From positions 186,001 to 250,000 of the forward strand of contig NZ_SJKA01000011.1 in NCBI RefSeq assembly GCF_004331435.1: a stretch of DNA of 64,000 bases, given 5' to 3'. The notes below the pieces were generated by a model that searched no databases, was not told the DNA's origin, and saw only the letters and a program-made list of their open reading frames with translations. This document shows positions 1 through 8,456 of the stretch, piece after piece. Numbering within the stretch: the stretch's first letter is position 1; each line of letters begins with the position of its first letter. The translations under genes and the position numbers were made by a program. Source of the stretch: Kribbella sindirgiensis. Its GTDB lineage: Bacteria; Actinomycetota; Actinomycetes; Propionibacteriales; Kribbellaceae.

Positions 1-2
1 GC

Positions 3-566
3 CGCCGAGCCGTCGATCTCGGTTGCGGTGCCGGCCGGCACGCCGTCGTCCTCGCGGACTACTTCGACCAGGTCGACGCGATCGATCTGTCCGGTCCGAT
101 GATCCGCCTCGCCCGTCGCAAGCGGCCGCGCTCGAACATCACCTATCTCGAGTCCGGCATCCTCGAACTGTCGGGCCAGTACGACTTCGTCACCACCTCG
201 GCCACTCTGCATCACGTCGCCGACCTCCCCGCCGTACTGCGGCATATCCGCTCGCTCGTCGCGGTCGGCGGCTGCGCGGCCCTCGCCGACACGGTGTCGC
301 CACGTCCCGCGAACCCGCGCTGGTGGCTGTACGGCGGCGAGGTCCGCAAGCTCGCCCGCAACCTGATCCATCGCAACCCGCACGCCTGGGAGATCTTCGG
401 CCTGTCGACCGGAGACTGGCTCGACCATCGCGTCTCCGACCGGTACCTGAGCCGCGCCGGCTTCGAGAAGGCGTACGGCGCGGTGTTCCCGGAGGGCCGC
501 TTCGTGCGGGTGGGGAGCCAGTGCGCCGTGATCTGGCACCGACCAGATATAACAGCACTTATATAA
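3..566 (+). CDS. class I SAM-dependent methyltransferase (5' truncated by window)
   Basis: The reading frame is already open at the window edge, so the N-terminus is missing. The first visible residues contain the SAM-binding motif I, DLGCGAGRHA, followed by an acidic residue at the end of the second strand (DAIDLSGPMI). A post-I region with SATLHH resembles motif IV of small-molecule methyltransferases such as the UbiE/MenG-like group. About 187 residues are visible, which is most of such a domain. The substrate cannot be read from sequence. Its TAA stop lies inside the 28-bp palindrome that precedes the next gene, so the two transcription units are packed tightly. Confidence 0.8.
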   Translation, partial: RRAVDLGCGAGRHAVVLADYFDQVDAIDLSGPMIRLARRKRPRSNITYLESGILELSGQYDFVTTSATLHHVADLPAVLRHIRSLVAVGGCAALADTVSPRPANPRWWLYGGEVRKLARNLIHRNPHAWEIFGLSTGDWLDHRVSDRYLSRAGFEKAYGAVFPEGRFVRVGSQCAVIWHRPDITALI

Positions 567-576
567 GTGCTGTTAT
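549..576. promoter_or_regulatory. 28-bp perfect palindrome, probable MarR operator
   Basis: The half-site ATAACAGCACTTAT is followed immediately by its exact reverse complement. It overlaps the stop codon of the methyltransferase and ends 9 nt before the MarR start codon. A site there would cover the promoter of the marR-MFS pair, so autoregulation by the MarR protein is the simplest reading. Confidence 0.75.
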
Positions 577-585
577 GATCGGCGC

Positions 586-1053
586 ATGGAGGATCCCACC
601 GAGCAGAGTTTGTGGCGGCCGTTGCACGATTTGCTGGCACGGCTGGACGCCGAGATCGGGCAGATCTACACCGATCGGGACGTCAAAGGGCTGAAGCCGA
701 CGTGGGTGCGGGAGCTGCTCCAGCTGCACCTCAAAGGGCCGATGACGATCACCGAGCTGGCCGACGCGATCGGGCGGACGCACTCGGCGCTCAGCCAGAA
801 GGTGGCCGCGATGCGCGCCGCCGGCCTGGTCCGGACCGTGCCGGGTGCGGACGCGCGCAGCAAGCAGGTCACGCTCACCGCCAAGTCCAAGAAGCTCGTC
901 GAACTGCTCGCCGCCGAATGGCGGGCGACCGAGGCCGCGATCGCCGAACTCGAGGCCGAACTGCCGTACCCGATGTCTCAGGTCGTCCGCGACGTCGAGG
1001 AAGCACTCGCTCGCAAGAGCTTCCACGACCGGATCGCGGAGAAGCTGCAGTGA
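586..1053 (+). CDS. MarR-family transcriptional regulator
   Basis: A 155-residue winged-helix protein. The segment around residues 45-90 (MTITELADAIGRTHSALSQK, then MRAAGLVRTV) reads as the helix-turn-helix and start of the wing of MarR proteins. It probably represses itself and the MFS exporter whose GTG start overlaps its stop by 4 bp. The ATG is only 9 nt from the palindrome end and has no Shine-Dalgarno sequence, so the transcript may be leaderless or nearly so. The ligand is unknown. Confidence 0.82.
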   Translation: MEDPTEQSLWRPLHDLLARLDAEIGQIYTDRDVKGLKPTWVRELLQLHLKGPMTITELADAIGRTHSALSQKVAAMRAAGLVRTVPGADARSKQVTLTAKSKKLVELLAAEWRATEAAIAELEAELPYPMSQVVRDVEEALARKSFHDRIAEKLQ

Positions 1054-2279
1054 AGCGCGCCTTCATCGACCTCGGGCCGTTGAAGGTCCCGACGTACCGG
1101 CGGTTGTGGATCGGGCAGGTGCTGTCGGGGTTCGGCGGTCAGCTGACCTTCGTCGCGGTGATGTTCCAGGTCTGGGACCAGACCGCGAGCCCGGCCTGGA
1201 CGGGCGCGGTCGGCCTGGCGCAGGCGTTGCCGCTGATCGTGCTCGGCCTGTTCGCGGGCACGCTCGTCGACCGGCTCGAACGGCGCAAGATCTACCTGAT
1301 CACCACGATCGGTCAGTTGCTGACCGCAACCGTGATGGCCAGCCAGCTCGTGACCGGTCGAGTCCCGGTGGGGGTGCTCCTGGCGCTGGTCGCCGTACAG
1401 TCGGCCTTCGGCGCGACGGCCGGCCCGGTGGCGCGGACCGTGCTGCCGCAGTTGCTGTCGCGTGATCAGCTGGCCGCGGGGATCGCGCTCAACCGGATCG
1501 GCTTCCAGGGCGCGATGCTGCTCGGGCCGGCGCTCGGTGGCGTGATCGTCGGGACCTGGGGCGTTGGCGTCTGTTACCTCGTCGACGCGCTCAGCTTCCT
1601 CGCGGCGCTGTACGGCGTACTCGGGCTGCCGCGGATGACGATCGAGGGTTTTGCGAAACCGGGGTTGCGCGGGGTCTGGGACGGGTTGACGTTCGTCGTC
1701 GCGACACCGGTGATCCGGGGCGCGTTGATCACCGACCTGGCCGCGACCGTGCTCTCGATGCCGATCAGCTTGTTCCCGGTGATCAATGCCGAGCGGTTCG
1801 GGAACAATCCGCGGACACTCGGGCTGTTCCTGACCGCGATCGCTGTCGGCGGAGTCGCCGCGTCGCTGTTCTCCGGATCGTTCACCCGGTTGCCGCGGCA
1901 CGGGCTGGTGATGCTGTGCGGTTCGGCCGGGTGGGGGATCGCGCTGCTGCTGTTCGCGTTCTCGCCGGCCGCCTGGCTGGCGCTGATGTGCCTCGCGTTC
2001 GCCGGTGCCGCGGATACCGTCGCGGTTGTCTCCCGCAGCACGATCGTCCAGCTGCACACGCCGCCCGAACTGCTCGGCCGAGTCAGTGCTGCCGAGCAGA
2101 TCGTCGGTCAGGCTGGTCCCGATCTCGGCAACCTCCGCGGTGGCGTCGTCGCACAGTTGACGTCGCCGGTCGCGTCGCTCGCCTCGGGCGCGCTGCTGTG
2201 CGTCGTCGCCGTCGCTGCGGTCGCCGGCACAACGCCTGGGTTGCGGGCGGCCGACAAGGTCCCGGCGGTTACAAACTGA
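1050..2279 (+). CDS. MFS transporter, EntS-like
   Basis: A 409-residue integral membrane protein with the hydrophobic periodicity of a 12-helix major facilitator. The A-like motif between helices 2 and 3 is GTLVDRLERRK. The N-terminus (LKVPTYRRLWIGQVLSGFGG) is typical of the EntS/MFS_3 exporter group in actinobacteria. The GTG start was chosen because it overlaps the upstream marR stop (GTGA), which indicates translational coupling. Likely a drug or metabolite efflux pump under MarR control. Its end overlaps the convergent FGE gene by 11 bp. Confidence 0.82.
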   Translation: MKRAFIDLGPLKVPTYRRLWIGQVLSGFGGQLTFVAVMFQVWDQTASPAWTGAVGLAQALPLIVLGLFAGTLVDRLERRKIYLITTIGQLLTATVMASQLVTGRVPVGVLLALVAVQSAFGATAGPVARTVLPQLLSRDQLAAGIALNRIGFQGAMLLGPALGGVIVGTWGVGVCYLVDALSFLAALYGVLGLPRMTIEGFAKPGLRGVWDGLTFVVATPVIRGALITDLAATVLSMPISLFPVINAERFGNNPRTLGLFLTAIAVGGVAASLFSGSFTRLPRHGLVMLCGSAGWGIALLLFAFSPAAWLALMCLAFAGAADTVAVVSRSTIVQLHTPPELLGRVSAAEQIVGQAGPDLGNLRGGVVAQLTSPVASLASGALLCVVAVAAVAGTTPGLRAADKVPAVTN

Positions 2280-3225
2280 CGGTGCGGAAGCCGGCGTTGC
2301 CCATCGACGACTCCGGCGTGTTCGACGAGCGGGCGGCGTTGCGGTAGCGGTTGCAGTACGAGTCGTGGCAGAGGTACGAACCGCCGCGCATCACCCGGGC
2401 CGCGCCGAGCGACGGGCCGGGCGGGTTCTCGGCGGGGGAGAACTTGTAGTAGCGCGGGCCGAACCAGTCCGCGCACCACTCCCAGACGTTGCCGACCATC
2501 TGCCACAGTCCGTAGCCGTTCGGCTGGAAGGTGCGGACCGGGGCAGTGGTGAGGTAGCCGTCCTCCTCGGTGTTCGTCCGCGGGAACTCGCCCTGCCAGA
2601 TGTTGCACCGCCACCGGCCATCGGTCGGGTCGTCGATCAGATCGTCACCCCACGGGTACCGGGCGTCTTCGAGACCGCCGCGGGCGGCAAACTCCCACTC
2701 GGCCTCGGTCGGCAGTCGTCGCCCTGCCCACTTGCTGTAAGCGACCGCGTCGTGCCAGCTCACATGGACGACGGGATGGTCGTCGAGCCCGTCGAGATCC
2801 GACCGCGAGCCGCCGGGGTGCCGCCAGTCCGCATGGCGCACACCGACCCACCACGGGGTACCGGACGCGGGTCCCATCACCTCGTCCGGTTCCGCGGCCA
2901 GGGCGAGATGGAACACCGCGGAGTACCCGAAGGTCTCGGCCTCGGTCCGGTAACCGGTCGCGTCGGCGAAGCGGGCGAAGTCGGCGTTCGTCACGCTGGT
3001 CGCGTCGATACTGAACGGCGCGAGCTCGACCTGATGCACCGGCGTCTCGCCGTCGGCGGCGTTCTCGTCCCCGTTGCTGTTACCCATCGCGAACGAGCCG
3101 CCACTGAGCATGATCTGCTCGATCCGGTGGTCCCCGAGCCCGGCAGGCACGGCGGACCGGACCGTCAGGTCCAGCGGGACCCCGGTCCTGGCAGGCGCAC
3201 AGCAGGACTGATGCTCGTCGCTCAT
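2269..3225 (-). CDS. formylglycine-generating enzyme (sulfatase-modifying factor)
   Basis: A 318-residue FGE-sulfatase domain protein that would oxidise the cysteine of a CxPxR motif in type I sulfatases to formylglycine. Visible family marks are the N-terminal SCCAPAR, SFAMGNSNGDENAADGE, LPTEAEWEFAARGG, GNVWEWCADW and the C-terminal CHDSYCNRYR. The cysteines at residues 286 and 291 match the Cu(I)-binding active-site pair known in the family. The ATG at 3225 gives a start just before the SCCAP element; longer readings add a low-complexity N-terminus. No sulfatase gene lies in the window, so its client must be elsewhere. Confidence 0.9.
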   Translation of the reverse strand: MSDEHQSCCAPARTGVPLDLTVRSAVPAGLGDHRIEQIMLSGGSFAMGNSNGDENAADGETPVHQVELAPFSIDATSVTNADFARFADATGYRTEAETFGYSAVFHLALAAEPDEVMGPASGTPWWVGVRHADWRHPGGSRSDLDGLDDHPVVHVSWHDAVAYSKWAGRRLPTEAEWEFAARGGLEDARYPWGDDLIDDPTDGRWRCNIWQGEFPRTNTEEDGYLTTAPVRTFQPNGYGLWQMVGNVWEWCADWFGPRYYKFSPAENPPGPSLGAARVMRGGSYLCHDSYCNRYRNAARSSNTPESSMGNAGFRTVSL

Positions 3226-3265
3226 GCCCGCCAGCTTAATTGGCCGCTCGCGGCTCAACGCCGCC

Positions 3266-4141
3266 CTATCCGAGGCGGGGCGGTCCTTGCTCGATGCGGC
3301 GCAGAACGGGGTCCAGGCGGTAGAAGTCGGTGCCGGTGATGAGCTGGCGTTCGTCCCACCAGGTGGCGCCCGCCTCGGCAAGTGGTTCGACGAGGGCACG
3401 GGAGCGGGCGGGGTCGGCCGGGCTGATGCCGCCCATAATCACGTCGTACGGCGTGCTTTCGTCCTTGCGCTGGTCGTTGATGAACGTGACCAGGTCGCGG
3501 AGCTCGTCCACCGGCGGCGCTTCGCCGTGGTTGGCGGTCTTGAACAGCGGTACGGCGCCGTCCCAGCGCGCGGCACGGCGCATCGGGGCCTTCCGGGGCC
3601 AGTAGCCGGCGATCCAGACCGGCGGCCGCGGGCGCTGGACCGTTGCCGGCAGCAACTCGACGTCGTCGGCGCGGTAGTGCTCGCCCGCGTGGTCCACCCG
3701 CTCACCGGACCAGTACGCCGTCAGCAGGTCGAGGCCCTCGTCCAGCTTCGAGGCCAGCACCTTCGGGTCGGTCTCGTCACCGAAGCTCCCGAACTCGTCG
3801 TCGATCGGCCCACCGAGCCCGGCGCCGAAGATCACCCGGCCGCCGCTCAGGCCGTCGAGCGTGGCGACCTGCCGCGCGAGCTGCTCGGGCCGCCGCCGGG
3901 CGACCGGCGTGACCAGCGGACCGAGCTTGATCCGCGACGTCGCCAGCGCGGCGGCCGTCATCAGCATCCACGGGTCGCCGAACGGCTGGCCGCGGCGCCG
4001 CTCCTTGCTGTGCACCACGTGGTCCCAGAAGAACAGGCCGTCCCAGCCGGCGTCCTCGGCGGCCTTCGCCACCCGCACGACCGTGTGGGCGTCGGCGAAG
4101 TCGCCGAAGTTCGGGATATTGATCGAGAAACGCATCGTCAC
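3266..4141 (-). CDS. LLM-class flavin-dependent (F420/FMN) oxidoreductase
   Basis: A luciferase-like monooxygenase family protein of 291 residues. The N-terminus MRFSINIPNFGDFADAHTVV and the segment WDGLFFWDHVV are characteristic of the first beta-alpha units. The region DPWMLMTAAALATSRIKLGP is the usual family signature. Cofactor (F420 or FMN) and substrate cannot be settled from sequence. A GTG start at 4141 overlaps the stop of the acetyltransferase gene by 4 bp, indicating coupling; an ATG two codons downstream is an alternative. Confidence 0.85.
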   Translation of the reverse strand: MTMRFSINIPNFGDFADAHTVVRVAKAAEDAGWDGLFFWDHVVHSKERRRGQPFGDPWMLMTAAALATSRIKLGPLVTPVARRRPEQLARQVATLDGLSGGRVIFGAGLGGPIDDEFGSFGDETDPKVLASKLDEGLDLLTAYWSGERVDHAGEHYRADDVELLPATVQRPRPPVWIAGYWPRKAPMRRAARWDGAVPLFKTANHGEAPPVDELRDLVTFINDQRKDESTPYDVIMGGISPADPARSRALVEPLAEAGATWWDERQLITGTDFYRLDPVLRRIEQGPPRLG

Positions 4142-4578
4142 TCACCCAGCCGTAGTTCGATGAACGGAATCGTGTCGCCCGGCAGTAGGTAGGTTTCCAC
4201 CTCGACGAACCCGTGTGCCTTCGCGAACCGTACGCCGTCCTGGTTGCTGGCGAGAATATGCGTCTCGATGCGGTCGCCCAGCTCCCGCCCGCGGCGCAAG
4301 CAGTGCTCGTAGATCGCCGTACCGAACCCACGACGGCGATACGCCGGGAGCACGCGAGCGATCACCACCGCGGCCGGAGTCTCCTGCGATGGAGGCCGGA
4401 CCGTGGAGCACCCGACGAGCACGTCGCCGTCGTAGGCGACCTCGAGTACGTTCCGCTTGACCCGCTCCCGAATCTCCTCGACCGACAGCGCCGCCGTCGG
4501 GATGATCTCGTTGTGCACCAGCTGCCAGTCCAGCAGCGTCTGGTCGTCCCCGACCGGCACGATCCGCAGCTCACTCAT
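4138..4578 (-). CDS. GNAT-family N-acetyltransferase
   Basis: A 146-residue acetyl-CoA-dependent acetyltransferase. Motif A is clear: VIARVLPAYRRRGFGTAIYE contains the R/Q-x-x-G-x-G/A pyrophosphate-binding loop. The C-terminal ASNQDGVRFAKAHGFVEVE is the usual motif B region. Start ATG at 4578 gives a normal domain length. It is upstream of, and overlaps, the flavin oxidoreductase gene, so the two are probably cotranscribed. Substrate unknown. Confidence 0.85.
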   Translation of the reverse strand: MSELRIVPVGDDQTLLDWQLVHNEIIPTAALSVEEIRERVKRNVLEVAYDGDVLVGCSTVRPPSQETPAAVVIARVLPAYRRRGFGTAIYEHCLRRGRELGDRIETHILASNQDGVRFAKAHGFVEVETYLLPGDTIPFIELRLGE

Positions 4579-4651
4579 CCCGCCAGCCAACAGTGGGGCG
4601 CGGCCAGCGGTCAAACGGATTCGATCCCAGGGGAGTAGTAGCGTCCGTGTC

Positions 4652-5290
4652 GTGCGGATTCTCTTCGTGGGTAACAGCTTCACCTCGCGGAACAACCTGC
4701 CTGGGCTGATCAAGGGGTTGGCAGGGGCGCGTGGGATCGAGGTCGAGCACAAGCTGATCTCGGCCGGTGGTGCGTCGCTGCGGCAGCATCTCAACGCAGG
4801 CAAGGCGCTCGACGAGATCGCGGGCGGTGGATTCGACATCGTCGTGCTGCAGGAGCAGAGCACTTTGCCGATCAAGAGTCCGGACCGGTTTCGGGAGAGC
4901 GCCCGTGACTTCGACGAGGCGATCACCGCGGCCGGTGCGAGGACCGCGTTCTACCTGACGTGGGCGCGCCGGAACGCGCCCGAGACCCAGCAGGCGCTGA
5001 CCCAGGCGTACGGCGGTGCCGCGGTAGAGCTCGGCGCGACGCTCGTACCGGTCGGGATGGTCTGGGAACGCTTCCTCAACCAGCACGACGAACCCGCGCT
5101 GCACGACACCGACAACAGTCACCCGGCGCTCGCGGGCAGTTACCTCGCGGCGTGCGTGTTCCTCATCGCCCTGCTAAACGAGGATCCGGTCGGAACCAAC
5201 GTGCCGGTGAAGGGCCTGAGTGCGGACACCGCCGCCCAGCTCCGCCAGGCAGCCTGGGACATCTGCACCGACCTGGCCACAGCCGAGTAA
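4652..5290 (+). CDS. SGNH-like hydrolase
   Basis: A 212-residue cytosolic protein. The N-terminus RILFVGNSFTSRNNLP carries the GNS block I of SGNH/GDSL-type hydrolases; VVLQEQS is a probable later block, and DNSHPALAGSYLAA near the C-terminus provides a plausible Asp/His pair. This resembles the DUF4886-like branch. The start is the GTG at 4652, directly before the first beta strand. No signal peptide is visible. It is divergent from the acetyltransferase gene and convergent with the HNH gene. Substrate unknown. Confidence 0.68.
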   Translation: MRILFVGNSFTSRNNLPGLIKGLAGARGIEVEHKLISAGGASLRQHLNAGKALDEIAGGGFDIVVLQEQSTLPIKSPDRFRESARDFDEAITAAGARTAFYLTWARRNAPETQQALTQAYGGAAVELGATLVPVGMVWERFLNQHDEPALHDTDNSHPALAGSYLAACVFLIALLNEDPVGTNVPVKGLSADTAAQLRQAAWDICTDLATAE

Positions 5291-5313
5291 CCCGCCACGA
5301 CCTCCGTGGCGGG
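5291..5313. terminator. stem-loop between convergent genes
   Basis: A perfect 9-bp stem (CCCGCCACG / CGTGGCGGG) with a 5-nt loop follows directly on the SGNH stop codon. There is no T tract, which is usual for actinobacterial terminators. It probably serves the plus-strand gene. Confidence 0.6.
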
Positions 5314-5330
5314 TCACACGAGCACGACCC

Positions 5331-6926
5331 TCAGCCCGACTCAGCCTGACCAGTGTCGGGTGGATCAGAACCGCCGCGATCAGGCGGAGGCGTGTGGTAG
5401 CGCCGCCCAGTGGGACTGGCCCAGGTCGTACTGCCGTCAGGATTGGATGTGACGACCCATCCGCCTTCATGCTTGAGCCGGTGATGGTGCCGGCACAGAC
5501 AATGGAGATTGTCCGTCGTGGTCCGGCCGCCTTCCGCGAAGGCAATCCGATGGTCGACATCCGCGAACTCGGCAGGCTGGTTGCACCCAGGGAACTGGCA
5601 GGTTCGATCACGCTGGCGGACGAAGCGATCAGTCGCCGCATCCGGCGTGTACCTGTCCGGCTTCCCAGCCGGCGGCTCGTCGCTGAGCCGAAGCCCGAGC
5701 CGAGACCGCCGGGCGCCGCCAAGAAGAGCCTGAGCCAGCGTCCGCGTGAGGTGCTTACGCAAGGATTCTTGAGGAATCGGCCCATAATGTTCGGCCGTCC
5801 CGCCGGTGCCGTTCACGCCGTCGATCAGCGCGCGGATCTCGGCTCCAGTCGCGTGAATGACGACGGTGGCGTCTGCGCCAACAACCGAGTCGTCGGACAG
5901 CGAGGTGTCCGCGTTGTCGACCGATTCCCCCGGCGCACGCGTGTCAGTCCGCCGCAGAAGCCGAGCCAGGGCAATGTCGGCGCGCAACTGGTCCATCGAC
6001 CGAGGGTCGCCGTGCCGACGCCGGTTCGCCGCCGCGCGAGTGAGGCTGTTCATCACCGCGCCCGCGTCCAACGCGTCCTGGGTATGGATCAGCTCAGCCG
6101 TGCCGTCACTGTTCGGAAAGATCCGCACGGACCGCTCATCCATCGCCCGCGCATGCGACTTGCTGCGGGCGTCCGGTGAACGCCGGGCAGCCTCGTGCTG
6201 GGCTTCCTGCTTGATCTTCTGCAACGGATGCTTTCCAGCCCACTCCAGCACTGCAGTCTCGGCCGCACGCATCTCTTCCGGATCTTCCAGGACCGACAGC
6301 TCCCGCACGATCGTGAACGCGGCCCTCTCGGTCAGCTGGCCCTCCTCCAGCGCCCGCAACGTGGCCGGAAAGTTGTGCACCAATTCGCACGACGTGTGGA
6401 TCCGCGCCATTGCAGCGCCCTTGTGCATCTGCCACACCAACGCGAGCTCATCGGCCGGCGAGCGAAGATCCCCGGCCACCCAACGTCGCTCCCCAGGAGC
6501 AGCTGCTCTGTCTCCAGGCTCAGGGTGGCGGTGACCAAGGTCGGCTGATGCACCATGCAACGAGGCCTCGTACCCGGCGGTCGCCTCTGCCTTCATCGCC
6601 GCCAGCCGAGCCTCCAGCCGGCTGATCGCCTCCTGCCGATCCAGCCACCCGGAGTCGTTCAGCCCCGATGTGTCCTGGAACGCCACCGCCTCGAACAATC
6701 CGACACCACGCTCAGGGTCGTCCGGTACGTCGTACCGCCCGAGCAATCCGAACCGCGCAGCGACCTCCGCGTCCCGCCGCAGCCGATCCCGCAGAAACGT
6801 CAGATGCGCCAGGCTCTCCTCAGCAGATCGGAACGGCGGCTCTGGAACGACAGACAACCGCGCACGCCCAGCATCCCCTTCACCAGAAGGCTCACCGACC
6901 GCACACTCGCTCATGCGATCGATCAT
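5331..6926 (-). CDS. HNH endonuclease with DUF222 (13E12-repeat family)
   Basis: A 531-residue protein in the abundant actinobacterial DUF222-HNH family. The N-terminal two thirds is helical, charged and DUF222-like (for example LTERAAFTIVRELSVLED). The C-terminus has the HNH nuclease: CQFPGCNQPAEFADVDHRI followed by HCLCRHHHRLKH, with two CxxC-type zinc ligand pairs and the catalytic DH. The ATG at 6926 or the one four codons later (6914) can serve as start. Members of this family are often repeated in a genome and may act as selfish or recombination-linked nucleases; a function here is not known. Confidence 0.85.
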   Translation of the reverse strand: MIDRMSECAVGEPSGEGDAGRARLSVVPEPPFRSAEESLAHLTFLRDRLRRDAEVAARFGLLGRYDVPDDPERGVGLFEAVAFQDTSGLNDSGWLDRQEAISRLEARLAAMKAEATAGYEASLHGASADLGHRHPEPGDRAAAPGERRWVAGDLRSPADELALVWQMHKGAAMARIHTSCELVHNFPATLRALEEGQLTERAAFTIVRELSVLEDPEEMRAAETAVLEWAGKHPLQKIKQEAQHEAARRSPDARSKSHARAMDERSVRIFPNSDGTAELIHTQDALDAGAVMNSLTRAAANRRRHGDPRSMDQLRADIALARLLRRTDTRAPGESVDNADTSLSDDSVVGADATVVIHATGAEIRALIDGVNGTGGTAEHYGPIPQESLRKHLTRTLAQALLGGARRSRLGLRLSDEPPAGKPDRYTPDAATDRFVRQRDRTCQFPGCNQPAEFADVDHRIAFAEGGRTTTDNLHCLCRHHHRLKHEGGWVVTSNPDGSTTWASPTGRRYHTPPPDRGGSDPPDTGQAESG

Positions 6927-6954
6927 ACGTTCGAATACACCGAGAATCCAAATC

Positions 6955-7605
6955 TCATTTCGCGTCGTGGAAAACCAGCCCGAGGGTATGCCGCTGCCCC
7001 GAGCGGATCGCGGACACGCCGTGTCGCACCGGCGCCGCCGACCAGCCGCGCGATGACTTCACCGGGCGGTCGCGGGTCGTGAAGACCAACCCGTGCCCGT
7101 ACGGGATCAGCGTCGACGTACCCCGCGATTGCGCCCGCGGGCGCTGCTCGACCAGTAGGAACTCGCCGCCGGTGTGATCGACGCCAGGGTCGTTCAGGTT
7201 GATCACGACCTGAAGCGGGAACACCTGGTCGCCGTAGAGATCGCGGTGCAAGACGTTCCAGTCGCCCGCGCCGTACCGCAGCAGGATCGGCGTAGGTCGC
7301 GTCTGCCCGGCCCGGTGGCACATGTCCAGCCATTCGTCGAGCGTGTCCGGCCACTCCGCCTCTCGCCCAAGCTTCGAGTACCACTCCCGCGCGATCGGCA
7401 GCAGCCGCGGATACAGCGCCTGCCGCAACGCCTCCACAGCCTCCGGGAACGGCCGATCGAAGTACCGGTACTGTCCCTCGCCGAACCGATGCCGCGCCAT
7501 GTCGATCGTCGCCCGGAACCGCTGTACGTCGTCGTACAGGCCGGCGATCCGCGCCGCCTCAGCCGGCGTGAGCAGCAGAGGTCTCGGCTGCCCGCGGTCA
7601 GTCAC
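6955..7605 (-). CDS. 2-oxoglutarate/Fe(II)-dependent oxygenase
   Basis: A 216-residue protein of the prolyl-4-hydroxylase-like 2OG-Fe(II) superfamily. The HxD iron ligands are in NVLHRDLYGD; the distal His is in VRHGVSAI and the 2OG-binding Arg follows in RHTLGLVF. The GTG start overlaps the stop of the upstream Gfo/Idh gene (GTGA), so it is the last gene of the LacI-controlled operon. Substrate not evident. A role in oxidising the same sugar, polyol or derivative handled by the dehydrogenases is an inference from coupling. Confidence 0.83.
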   Translation of the reverse strand: MTDRGQPRPLLLTPAEAARIAGLYDDVQRFRATIDMARHRFGEGQYRYFDRPFPEAVEALRQALYPRLLPIAREWYSKLGREAEWPDTLDEWLDMCHRAGQTRPTPILLRYGAGDWNVLHRDLYGDQVFPLQVVINLNDPGVDHTGGEFLLVEQRPRAQSRGTSTLIPYGHGLVFTTRDRPVKSSRGWSAAPVRHGVSAIRSGQRHTLGLVFHDAK

Positions 7606-8453
7606 CGAACCCGCGCGGTCGGCTGGCGCCTCACCTGTTCCAGCACCGTGATCGGGGCGAGCATCGTCGCGTCGTCAAGGGGCCGCTCACCGGTCTCGAG
7701 CATGTCGAGGAACACCTTCAGCCCAGGTACGACGTACTCCGAATCGAGCTGTACGTCGCGACTCACGAGCCCCGTGCGCCCGACGAGCTCGGCGTGAAAC
7801 GGCACCCGCCCGTCATCTGTCGGCTTCACCAACTGCAACGTCACCAACACCCCGCCGCACAGGTACCGCACGACGACAGTCGACCCGACGCGCTCGACTG
7901 TCACCGGCCCGGGCTCGCCAGGCGCCAACCGCTGCGCGAGATCGGCCGCATGGATCCCGTAGAAGAAGATCCCGCTGTACTCACTGTCCGGATCAGCAGG
8001 CCCTGTCACCGTGACCGCCTGCAGCTCACCGACCGACGCCGCGGCGAGTACATCCGCGTCCGCGACCCACCGCACAGCGGAGTACGACGTCACCGGCGCA
8101 CCCCCGCGCCGTGACGCGTCCAGGATCGCCCGCGCATCCGCTGTACTCGCGGCCAGCGGCTTGTCAACCCACACCGGGAGCCCGGCTTCCAGAAACGGTA
8201 CGGCGTGCTCGCGATGCAACGCGCCGTCCCGGTTGGTCGCGATCAGCGCGTCGACGCTGCCGAGCAACTCGCCCGACGTCGGCACGATCTGGGTGATCCC
8301 ACCCGCCGCGGCGAGCTTCCGATTGCGATCGTCATCCGCTCCGACCAGCGCGACGATGCGCGCGGTATCAGCGACGGGGTCGACGTTCAGGTGCTCGACG
8401 ATATGGTCGGCGTGGCTGTTCTCGGTGCCGACGAGGGCGACGCGCAATGGCAT
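7602..8453 (-). CDS. Gfo/Idh/MocA-family oxidoreductase (third in operon)
   Basis: A 283-residue NAD(P)-dependent oxidoreductase. It has an N-terminal Rossmann fold (VALVGTENSHADHIVEHL) in which the usual GxGxxG is replaced by GTENSH. The DKP element (VDKPLAAS) supplies the conserved lysine of the family. It is shorter than the usual 330-380 residues. It lies 3 nt downstream of the preceding gene and overlaps the 2OG oxygenase start, so it is tightly coupled. The altered nucleotide loop suggests a divergent member; activity is uncertain. Confidence 0.82.
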   Translation of the reverse strand: MPLRVALVGTENSHADHIVEHLNVDPVADTARIVALVGADDDRNRKLAAAGGITQIVPTSGELLGSVDALIATNRDGALHREHAVPFLEAGLPVWVDKPLAASTADARAILDASRRGGAPVTSYSAVRWVADADVLAAASVGELQAVTVTGPADPDSEYSGIFFYGIHAADLAQRLAPGEPGPVTVERVGSTVVVRYLCGGVLVTLQLVKPTDDGRVPFHAELVGRTGLVSRDVQLDSEYVVPGLKVFLDMLETGERPLDDATMLAPITVLEQVRRQPTARVR

Positions 8454-8456
8454 GGG

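Noticed and set aside
978..2057. Long antisense open frame opposite the MFS gene
   Set aside because: It mirrors a well-supported transporter gene, has low-complexity Arg/Asp/Glu-rich composition, and shows no domain. Such frames are common in GC-rich DNA.
6901..6970. SOS (LexA) box upstream of the HNH endonuclease
   Set aside because: TCGAACGTATGATCG only vaguely resembles CGAAC-N4-GTTCG; the second half-site is missing.
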